A DNA stretch of 11,312 nt from NCBI GenBank assembly GCA_900549085.1, contig URMO01000073.1, positions 1-11,312 of the forward strand. The letters are read 5' to 3'. Shown piece by piece: positions 4,715-11,312 of this stretch; position 1 is the first letter of the stretch, and every line of letters begins with the position of its first letter. The DNA comes from an uncultured Collinsella sp. (GTDB lineage Bacteria; Actinomycetota; Coriobacteriia; Coriobacteriales; Coriobacteriaceae). Made by a program: the position numbers and the translations under genes. Under the pieces are notes generated by a model, which was not told where the DNA came from, did not search any database, and saw nothing but the letters and a program-made list of their open reading frames with translations.

Positions 4715-5905
4715 GTGCAATATCGCGTTGACCCCAAAAGCGGTAACCGTATCTCGGCGTTGGGGCTGGGCTGCATGAGGTTTCCCGGTGCGCCGGGACG
4801 CCCGGATGCGAAGACAGCCGACGCCATCATCTCCCGTGCGGTGGAGCAGGGGATTAACTACCTGGACACGGCCTATCTCTATCCCGGCAACGAGGCTTGC
4901 GTGGGCGCTTCGCTTGAGCGCCTAGGCCTACGCGACCAGGTTTTGCTCGCGACCAAGCTGCCGCATGCTTCGTGCAAATGCGCGGAGGATTTCGACCGGT
5001 TCTTCGACGAGCAACTGTGCCGCCTGCGGACCGACCATATCGACTATTACCTCATGCACAACATTACCTCGCCCGCCCAGTGGGAACGTGTGGTGGCGCT
5101 GGGCATCGAGGACTGGATCGCGCGTCAAAAGGCGGCGGGGCGCATTCGCCAGATTGGTTTTTCGTATCACGGCAGCGCGGCGGATTTCCTGACGGTGCTT
5201 GACGCATATGACTGGGATTTTTGCCAGATCCAGTACAACTATGCCGGCGAGCGTTACCAAGCGGGAACGGCAGGACTCATGGCGGCTGCGGAGCGCGGTC
5301 TTGCGGTGTTTGTGATGGAGCCACTGCTGGGCGGTCGTCTAGCGGGCAAACTTCCGCCGCGGGCACGCGCTGTGCTCGATGGCGCCCGTGACCCGCATTT
5401 GCGCACTCCGGCCGCCTGGGGGCTTTCGTGGGTGTGGAACCATCCTCAGGTGACGATGCTGCTTTCGGGTATGACCGATACCGCGCAAGTGGATGAGAAC
5501 GCGGCGTTGGCCGATCGGGCCCTGCCGGATTCGATGACGGCTGCTCAGCTCGATGCCATCGCACGCGTGCTGAGGGAGTTTGAAAAATCGAATCGCGTGC
5601 CCTGCACGGGATGCGGCTATTGCATGCCGTGTCCTAAAGGCATCAATATCCCTGGGTGTTTTGCTGCCTACAACGCAAGCTATGCGCACAGCTGGTTTAC
5701 GGGGCTGTCTCAATACTTTACGGCGAGCGCGGTGCGGACGAACGAGCCCAAGCTGGTGAGCAATTGCGTCAAGTGCGGCAAATGCGCGCGGCATTGCCCG
5801 CAGCACATCGATATCCCCGGGCGCTTGGACGACGTACGCCGCCGTTTTCAGCCTGGCCCCGTGACAGCGGTGCTTAAGGCCTTCGGCAAAACGCGCTCCT
5901 CGTGA
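4715..5905 (+). CDS. Aldo/keto reductase with C-terminal double [4Fe-4S] ferredoxin domain
   Basis: The 396-residue protein has an NAD(P)H aldo/keto reductase barrel (about 1-285) with the catalytic tetrad D51, Y56 (DTAYLY), K81 (LLATK) and H115 (YYLMHN). A ferredoxin-like region follows with cysteines C297, C300, C303 and C306-P, then C351, C354, C357 and C361-P. This suits two [4Fe-4S] clusters. The layout is common in anaerobes, where such proteins may couple carbonyl reduction to ferredoxin-type electron transfer; the substrate is unknown. GTG at 4715 is preceded by GGAGGAGGGG. The first half of the 79-bp repeat begins directly after its stop codon, upstream of the next gene. Confidence 0.92.
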   Translation: MQYRVDPKSGNRISALGLGCMRFPGAPGRPDAKTADAIISRAVEQGINYLDTAYLYPGNEACVGASLERLGLRDQVLLATKLPHASCKCAEDFDRFFDEQLCRLRTDHIDYYLMHNITSPAQWERVVALGIEDWIARQKAAGRIRQIGFSYHGSAADFLTVLDAYDWDFCQIQYNYAGERYQAGTAGLMAAAERGLAVFVMEPLLGGRLAGKLPPRARAVLDGARDPHLRTPAAWGLSWVWNHPQVTMLLSGMTDTAQVDENAALADRALPDSMTAAQLDAIARVLREFEKSNRVPCTGCGYCMPCPKGINIPGCFAAYNASYAHSWFTGLSQYFTASAVRTNEPKLVSNCVKCGKCARHCPQHIDIPGRLDDVRRRFQPGPVTAVLKAFGKTRSS

Positions 5906-5984
5906 CCCTTTTATAACTTGCGGTGGAATAGTTCCTGCTTGCGGCAGAATAAGGCATCGACAGGAACTATTTCACCGCAACTGA
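5906..5984 (+). repeat. 79-bp repeat element, copy A, with long stem-loop
   Basis: This stretch matches 7093-7171 with one substitution (C5938 against T7125). It contains a 20-bp inverted repeat (5918-5937 and 5961-5980) that pairs fully except for one G-U, around a 23-base loop. A 13-base motif, TTGCGGNN(G/A)AATA, occurs three times: 5918-5930, 5939-5951 (21 bases apart, same direction) and inverted at 5980-5968. Flanking CCCTT (5906-5910) can pair with AAGGG (5984-5988), the ribosome binding site of the following gene. It is either a shared regulatory region or a small non-coding mobile element. Confidence 0.9.
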
Positions 5985-5995
5985 AGGGGGCTGTC

Positions 5996-7015
5996 GTGGG
6001 CCATCGGGATTCATGTGATGATTTGCGTGAGGTTCGTTGGGGCGTTTTGGGCGCTGGACACATTTCGCATCGATTTGCATCGTCGCTCAAGAAGGTCGAC
6101 GGGGCACGGCTGGTGGCTGCGGCCGGCCGCACTCCTGCACATGTCGAGGAATTTTGCCGAGCGTTTTCGATCGATGTTGCGCATGGCCATGCCTCGGTCG
6201 ACGATAACGGCGATGCGGCTTATGATACGCTGATTGCCGACCCCGATGTCGACGCAATCTACTTGGCTCTTCCACATGGCATGCATGCGCATTGGGTCTG
6301 TCGGACACTGCGCGCGGGAAAGGCCGTACTGTGCGAAAAGCCGGCCGTTTTGAATGAAGAAGAGGCCCATGCGATCGCCTCCGTTTCCCGTGAGTGCGGC
6401 GTGCCGTTTATGGAAGCGATGAAAAATCGGTTTTGCCCGATGCATACTCGCGTGAAGGGCTTGCTTGCGTTAGGCGAGCTCGGCCGTATCGTTTCGATCG
6501 AAAGCGTGCAAAAACTCGATTATGGTGAGCCTCCTTCGAGTTATCTGCTCGATCCGTTGCAGGGTGGCTGTCTATATGACATGGGCTGCTATGCGGTCGG
6601 GTGGTTTGAGGATCTGCTTGCGGGTGCGTGCGATGTTTCGTCTCGTGAAGTTCGCTGGCGTGACGTATCAGGCGGCCGCGTGGATTGGGCCGATGAGATC
6701 CATATGAGTGTCGGCGGTATACCCATTCATATGGTGGTCGACGGCAAAGCAGCATATGAAAGCCGCTTAACGATTGCCTGCGAGCGGGGCTCGTTGGAAA
6801 TCGAGTGCCTTCATCGCCCCGAGCTCGCCCATGTGAGGTACTCCGACGGACGAATGCTCGAAATAAATGCCCCGTTTGAGGTCGATGATTTCTACGGCGA
6901 AATCCAGCATGCGACCCAGCTCATCCGGGCGGGGAAACTCGAGAGTCCCGTCATGCCCCTTGCCGCCACACAGCGCTGCGCGCGTATTATCGAAGCAATC
7001 CGTCTAGCCCTCTAG
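5996..7015 (+). CDS. Gfo/Idh/MocA family NAD(P)-dependent oxidoreductase
   Basis: The 339-residue protein has the family's N-terminal Rossmann fold, with G-x-x-G19-A-G21-H-I near residues 16-23. The signature E114-K115-P116 follows in VLCEKPAVL, then FMEAMKNRF (about 138-146) and a C-terminal sheet domain with GGCLYDMGCYAVG. The FMEAM pattern is like dihydrodiol or glucose-fructose oxidoreductase-type members acting on sugars or sugar-like alcohols; the substrate cannot be told. The GTG at 5996 is chosen because AAGGGGG lies five bases upstream; the frame stays open to 5918 but those codons lie within the 79-bp repeat. The gene is bracketed by the two copies of that repeat. Confidence 0.9.
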   Translation: MGHRDSCDDLREVRWGVLGAGHISHRFASSLKKVDGARLVAAAGRTPAHVEEFCRAFSIDVAHGHASVDDNGDAAYDTLIADPDVDAIYLALPHGMHAHWVCRTLRAGKAVLCEKPAVLNEEEAHAIASVSRECGVPFMEAMKNRFCPMHTRVKGLLALGELGRIVSIESVQKLDYGEPPSSYLLDPLQGGCLYDMGCYAVGWFEDLLAGACDVSSREVRWRDVSGGRVDWADEIHMSVGGIPIHMVVDGKAAYESRLTIACERGSLEIECLHRPELAHVRYSDGRMLEINAPFEVDDFYGEIQHATQLIRAGKLESPVMPLAATQRCARIIEAIRLAL

Positions 7016-7092
7016 GACCTGGCGCTGACGCGTGAGGGATCATGACGCCGGCGCCCGTAGCCGTAGTGCTTGGTGCCCCGCATCTCTGATGC

Positions 7093-7171
7093 CCCTTTTA
7101 TAACTTGCGGTGGAATAGTTCCTGTTTGCGGCAGAATAAGGCATCGACAGGAACTATTTCACCGCAACTGA
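7093..7171 (+). repeat. 79-bp repeat element, copy B, with long stem-loop
   Basis: Second copy of the element at 5906-5984, differing at one base. The stem-loop arms are 7105-7124 and 7148-7167. CCCCTT (7092-7097) can pair with AGGGG (7174-7178) in the ribosome binding region of the endonuclease IV gene. It begins 77 bases after the Gfo/Idh stop codon, whereas copy A begins directly after a stop. It is in the same orientation as copy A, so recombination between them would delete the Gfo/Idh gene. Confidence 0.9.
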
Positions 7172-7187
7172 TGAGGGGGAGCTGGGG

Positions 7188-8054
7188 ATGCTGACGATCG
7201 GGTGTCATCTATCCACGACGAAGGGCTATCGGGCGATGGGAGAGACGGCGTTGTCAATTGGCGCCAATACCTTTGCATTCTTTACGCGCAACCCGCGCGG
7301 CGGCAAGGCGAAAGATCTTGACATGGATGACGTGGCCGCCCTGCGCGAGCTTATGGCGCAAAATGATTTTGGCCCACTCGTGGCTCATGCCCCGTATACC
7401 TATAACCCCTGCTCAGCCAAAGAGCGGGCGCGCGAGTTTGCCCTGGAGGCCATGGCAGAGGACCTGCGGCGCATGGAGGCGCTGCCCGGCAACTACTACA
7501 ACTTCCATCCCGGTGCGCATGTGGGGCAGGGCTCCGACGCCGGCATTCAGATGATCGTCGACACCCTGTGCCAGGTGATGTTTGAGGGGCAGCAGACGAC
7601 GGTGCTGCTCGAGACCATGGCCGGCAAGGGCACCGAGGTGGGCCGCAGCTTTGAGGAGCTGGCGCTCATCATCGAGGGCGTTGCCGACAAGCGCCCCGAG
7701 CTGTCGGCCAAGTTGGGCGTTTGCCTGGACACCTGCCATGTGAATGACGCCGGCTATGACATCGTCCACGATCTTGATGGTGTACTCGACGAGTTCGATC
7801 GCGTGGTGGGTATCGAGCGCCTGCGCGCCGTGCATATCAATGACTCCAAGAATCCCTGCGGCGCCCATAAGGACCGCCACGAATGCATCGGTAAGGGCTA
7901 CCTGGGTAGCGAAGAGTTTGGCGGCGGTATGCAGGTTATGCAGAATATTGTATCGAATGGCCGCTTGCGCGCATTGCCATTCATTTTGGAGACACCGAAC
8001 GAACTTGCAGGTTATGCGGCTGAAATCAAATTGTTAAGGTCATTGCAGCAGTGA
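7188..8054 (+). CDS. nfo: Deoxyribonuclease IV (AP endonuclease, Nfo)
   Basis: The 288-residue TIM-barrel protein cuts DNA 5' of abasic sites in base excision repair. All nine metal ligands of the trinuclear zinc site are present: H67 (LVAHAPY), H107 (YNFHPGAH), E142 (LLETMAG), D181 and H184 (GVCLDTCHVNDAGYD), H216 (AVHINDS), D229 and H231 (GAHKDRHECIGKG), and E268 (FILETP). The length equals the usual family length (about 285). The ATG at 7188 follows GAGGGGGA and GGGG. The 79-bp repeat lies directly upstream. No repair gene adjoins it, so the repeat rather than an operon may control it. Confidence 0.96.
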   Translation: MLTIGCHLSTTKGYRAMGETALSIGANTFAFFTRNPRGGKAKDLDMDDVAALRELMAQNDFGPLVAHAPYTYNPCSAKERAREFALEAMAEDLRRMEALPGNYYNFHPGAHVGQGSDAGIQMIVDTLCQVMFEGQQTTVLLETMAGKGTEVGRSFEELALIIEGVADKRPELSAKLGVCLDTCHVNDAGYDIVHDLDGVLDEFDRVVGIERLRAVHINDSKNPCGAHKDRHECIGKGYLGSEEFGGGMQVMQNIVSNGRLRALPFILETPNELAGYAAEIKLLRSLQQ

Positions 8055-8115
8055 TGACTGTCATAAAGTGGAGTGCTCCATTCACGTTATGGGTTTGTTT
8101 CAATCAGTTTTCTAA

Positions 8116-8144
8116 TTGCGGATTCTTCCAAGCGGGTGCATAAT
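8116..8144 (+). promoter_or_regulatory. Candidate promoter of the amino-acid ABC transporter operon
   Basis: TTGCGG (8116-8121) and CATAAT (8139-8144) are separated by 17 bases. The -10 matches the sigma-70 consensus at five of six positions, and the -35 only at its first three. Transcription would start near 8151, about 50 bases before the binding-protein gene. Confidence 0.45.
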
Positions 8145-8161
8145 AACCCTCAGTTTTTGCA

Positions 8162-8183
8162 GACCCCTGAATCACGTGGGGTC
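8162..8183 (+). promoter_or_regulatory. Small hairpin before the binding-protein ribosome site
   Basis: GACCCC (8162-8167) pairs with GGGGTC (8178-8183) around a ten-base loop. GGAAGGAG starts a few bases later. It lies in the presumed 5' leader and may stabilise the mRNA or tune its translation. It is short, so it could be chance. Confidence 0.3.
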
Positions 8184-8201
8184 ATTGGAAGGAGACTGAT
8201 T

Positions 8202-9062
8202 ATGAAGCTGAAGAAGCTTGGCGCATTTGCCGCCACGGGTGCTATGGCGCTCGCCCTTGCTCTGACGGGCTGCGGCTCGTCCAACGCCACCTCTGGTTCT
8301 GATGCCAGTTCCAGCAGCTCTGACGACGCTAAGGTCGAGAAGGTCGACGGTTCCAAGGAGTACGCGCTCGTCAAGGACGGTACGCTGACCGTCGGCACCT
8401 CTGCCGAGTACGCTCCGTTTGAGTACAAGGATGACAATGGCGACTACCAGGGCTTTGACCTTGAACTCATTAAGGCTATCGGCGATAAGCTGGGCCTGGA
8501 TGTCGAGTATGTCAACAATGATTTTGACACGCTCGTCCCCGGCGTTGCTTCGGGTGCCAAGTACGACGTCGCCATCGCGGCTATCACCGACACGCCCGAG
8601 CGTGAGAAGGAAGTCACTTTCTCCGATTCCTACTACATGGACGATCAGGCTATCGTGACCAAGGTCGATAACACCGACATCACGGCCGACAACTTCAGCG
8701 AGAAGCTCAACAACGCCGACGCTACCATCATCGTCCAGTCTGGCTCGACCGCCGAGGCCTTTGCCCAGGAGAACTTCCCCAAGGCCAAGATTGTCCCCTA
8801 CAAGGACGCCACCGAGTGCTTCAGCGCCCTGCAGTCCGATAAGGGCGACGCCGTAGTCACCAACCGCTCCGTTGCCAGCCAGCTGACCGCCGAGCAGTTC
8901 AACACCTGCCAGACCATCAAGCAGGTCAGCACCGGCGAGGAGTACGCCATCGCCATCAACCAGGGCAACACCAAGCTCAAGGACGACATCAACCAGGCCA
9001 TCAAGGACCTGACTGACGACGGTACCGTCGACGCCCTCATGGCTAAGTACAACATCAAGTAA
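8202..9062 (+). CDS. Polar amino-acid ABC transporter substrate-binding lipoprotein (PAAT family)
   Basis: The 286-residue protein begins with a lipoprotein signal peptide (KLKK, hydrophobic core, lipobox LTGC with C24 as lipid anchor). A Ser-rich linker (about 25-45) and a two-lobed family 3 binding domain follow. TVGTSAEYAPFEY (63-75), GFDLELIKAIG (84-94) and AAITDTPEREKEVTFSDSYY (126-145, R134 expected to bind the substrate carboxylate) are family hallmarks. At 216-224, DAVVTNRSV has N221 where members usually have the Asp that holds the substrate amino group, so the ligand may be unusual. The ATG at 8202 follows GGAAGGAG. It is the first gene of a binding protein-permease-ATPase operon; it captures the solute outside the membrane. 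Confidence 0.93.
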   Translation: MKLKKLGAFAATGAMALALALTGCGSSNATSGSDASSSSSDDAKVEKVDGSKEYALVKDGTLTVGTSAEYAPFEYKDDNGDYQGFDLELIKAIGDKLGLDVEYVNNDFDTLVPGVASGAKYDVAIAAITDTPEREKEVTFSDSYYMDDQAIVTKVDNTDITADNFSEKLNNADATIIVQSGSTAEAFAQENFPKAKIVPYKDATECFSALQSDKGDAVVTNRSVASQLTAEQFNTCQTIKQVSTGEEYAIAINQGNTKLKDDINQAIKDLTDDGTVDALMAKYNIK

Positions 9063-9084
9063 AATAGCTACTTGATTGCGCGCG

Positions 9085-9112
9085 GGCCCTTTCCGTTTTG
9101 GCGGAGAGGGCC
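9085..9112 (+). terminator. Attenuator-type hairpin between binding-protein and permease genes
   Basis: GGCCCTTTCCG (9085-9095) pairs with CGGAGAGGGCC (9102-9112) with one G-U pair around a six-base loop, followed by TTT and a T-rich stretch (9113-9125). It sits in the 118-base gap before the permease start. Partial termination or 3'-end protection here would give more binding protein than permease, as is usual in such operons. Confidence 0.6.
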
Positions 9113-9180
9113 TTTGCGCTTCTCTTGACGGAGAGTGTTTCCGTCTCGTTTTGCCGGCAACTTCTACGATAGGAGCCACC

Positions 9181-10542
9181 TTGTCTCGACTGAACAAAGG
9201 GGCTGCGGAGCAGCGTTTTCCACTGCCCGCCTTGCTCCAAAAGCTAGCCTGCGCCATGGCCGTGGCGCTCGCGCTGGTGTGCGTGGGGGCATATGCGCCC
9301 ACGACCGCCCAGGCGCTTGAGACCGCAAAGATTACCGCCCGACCCAACACCGGTTCGGGCAGCGCTGTGGTCGGCGGCACCGAGACGCGCATTACCTGGG
9401 AAGTTCAGGCCGATGCCGACGAGGAGCTGAGCGGTCTTTCTCTGACGTTTGTCGACGGCACAACGTTTGGTACCGATGACACGCGATTGACGATGCTCTC
9501 GGGCGAGGACCTCATGGATCGTACGCCCATGAAGCCCACGTGCAAGGCTGACGGCCAGACGCTCAAGATTGACTTTGGCGAGACGGCGCCTGCCGGCGGC
9601 TTTTTCCGTGTCGAGGTTTACGGCGTGACGTTCCCCGTCGAGGGCGGCGATGAGGCCTTTAGCGGAACCTATACGCTCGCCGACGGTTCGACCAAGAAGA
9701 TTTCCAAGATTCCTTCCGTCGAGATTAAGGGCGTGACGGCGTTCGATAACTTCCTGGCCGACCTTAAGGAACAGCCGTGGGTCGAGGCATGGAATTCCAA
9801 CATGTTCCTTCGCCTGTTCCTGAACCCGGTCATTTTGGTCCAGAGCCTGCCGATCGTCTTCAAGGGCTTCCTTATGTCGCTCTCGATCGTGCTCGTGGCG
9901 TTTCCGCTGGCGATCCCCTTTGGCTTTGCCCTGTCGCTCATGCGCATATCCAAATCGCGCATCCTGCGTTGTCTTGCCGGCATCTACGTGAATGTCATCC
10001 GCGGTACGCCGGCGTTCCTGCAGATCTATATTGCATTCTTTGGTCTGCCGCTTGCCGGCGTCAAGGTGGACGACTATGTCTTGGGCGTCATCGTCATGGC
10101 CATGAACTCGTCCGCCTACCTGTGCGAGATCTTCCGCGCCGGTATTCAGTCGATCCCCAAGGGCCAGAATGAAGCTGCTCGCTCGCTGGGCATGAACGCC
10201 TTCCAGACGCTGCTCTACGTCATGATTCCGCAGACGTTCCGCAATGTCCTGCCTACGTTGACCAGCGAGTTCATCCTGCTTTACAAGGATACGTCGCTGC
10301 TCGCGGCCGTGGGCGTGGTCGAGATCGTCATGAACGCCCGCACCATCGTGGCAACGACGGGTTCCATTACGCCGTATGTGGTTGCCGCCCTGTTCTATCT
10401 GGTCATTACCCTGCCGCTTGCGCGCTTGGTGAGCGGTCTTGAGGCGAGGCTGCTGGGTACGGCCGAAACCAAAAAGAAGCGTCCCACCAAGAGCGCCGGA
10501 CAGGTTGTCGCGACGCCCGCCGACCATATCGCTGGTCTGTAA
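9181..10542 (+). CDS. PAAT ABC transporter permease with an extra exported N-terminal domain
   Basis: The 453-residue protein is about twice the usual permease size. Residues 1-45 form a signal peptide or anchor (hydrophobic 22-42, ending TTAQA). Residues 46 to about 185 form an exported, strand-rich domain with many T/G/D residues, unlike a solute-binding domain. Residues about 205-425 are a HisM/GlnP-type permease with NVIRGTPAFLQ (271-281) and the EAA loop EAARSLGMNAF to PQ (331-351) that contacts the ATPase. The tail is basic (KKKRPTK). TTG at 9181 is chosen for AGGAG upstream; the frame is open to 9076 but would cross the hairpin. The membrane half pairs with the binding protein and ATPase of this operon. 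The domain's role is unknown. Confidence 0.88.
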   Translation: MSRLNKGAAEQRFPLPALLQKLACAMAVALALVCVGAYAPTTAQALETAKITARPNTGSGSAVVGGTETRITWEVQADADEELSGLSLTFVDGTTFGTDDTRLTMLSGEDLMDRTPMKPTCKADGQTLKIDFGETAPAGGFFRVEVYGVTFPVEGGDEAFSGTYTLADGSTKKISKIPSVEIKGVTAFDNFLADLKEQPWVEAWNSNMFLRLFLNPVILVQSLPIVFKGFLMSLSIVLVAFPLAIPFGFALSLMRISKSRILRCLAGIYVNVIRGTPAFLQIYIAFFGLPLAGVKVDDYVLGVIVMAMNSSAYLCEIFRAGIQSIPKGQNEAARSLGMNAFQTLLYVMIPQTFRNVLPTLTSEFILLYKDTSLLAAVGVVEIVMNARTIVATTGSITPYVVAALFYLVITLPLARLVSGLEARLLGTAETKKKRPTKSAGQVVATPADHIAGL

Positions 10543-10554
10543 GGAGGTTCTATT

Positions 10555-11307
<753 letters not shown>

Positions 11308-11312
11308 CCGCT

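Noticed and set aside
5906..7171. The two 79-bp repeats as a CRISPR array
   Set aside because: Only two copies, 1.1 kb apart with a gene between, and the unit is a long stem-loop with no spacer series.
8172..9392. Long minus-strand frame of 406 codons opposite the binding protein
   Set aside because: Antisense shadow with repetitive V/L/G/D composition and no motif.

Overview
The window looks like chromosomal DNA of a GC-rich, low-passage-of-ambiguity gut actinobacterium, most plausibly a Coriobacteriia member such as Collinsella. This rests on overall composition, codon use and gene content (endonuclease IV, polar amino-acid ABC transporter with an odd fused permease); it is an inference, not a proof. 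The left 2.65 kb is visibly richer in A+T than the rest (one sampled line, 841-900, has 23 G+C of 60), which suggests that this segment was acquired horizontally.

Left region (1-2648): a compact biosynthetic-type operon on the minus strand. In transcription order it has a SAM-dependent methyltransferase (1984-1163), a 19-residue peptide gene with a very strong ribosome binding site (1194-1135) that overlaps the methyltransferase 3' end, a perfect 15-bp hairpin (1130-1096), a 346-aa ThiF/MccB-like E1 adenylating enzyme (1079-39), and the first 14 codons of a further gene coupled by an ATGA overlap and running off the left edge. A divergent ArsR-like winged-helix regulator (2085-2648) faces it across a 100-bp intergenic region that carries GTTGTA/TACAAC operator-like repeats. 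Short peptide, then hairpin, then E1 enzyme is the architecture of microcin C-type (mccA-mccB) peptide-nucleotide operons, but this peptide does not end in the asparagine those systems use. It is therefore the best candidate here for an undescribed RiPP or peptide-conjugate pathway.

Middle region (2649-8054): a 370-bp gene-free stretch ending in a rightward terminator-like structure (possible small RNA); a 72-aa two-segment membrane protein; on the minus strand a 64-aa unknown protein followed, across a terminator-like hairpin, by a ketopantoate-reductase-family enzyme; then on the plus strand an aldo/keto reductase with a C-terminal double [4Fe-4S] ferredoxin domain, a Gfo/Idh/MocA oxidoreductase, and endonuclease IV (nfo). 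A 79-bp element, nearly identical in two copies, lies just upstream of the Gfo/Idh and nfo genes and so brackets the Gfo/Idh gene. Each copy contains a long stem-loop.

Right region (8055-11312): a complete polar amino-acid (PAAT family) ABC importer: lipoprotein binding protein, then a hairpin, then a permease carrying an extra exported N-terminal domain, then a GlnQ-type ATPase. The binding protein has Asn where I expect the Asp that normally contacts the substrate amino group, so its ligand is worth checking.
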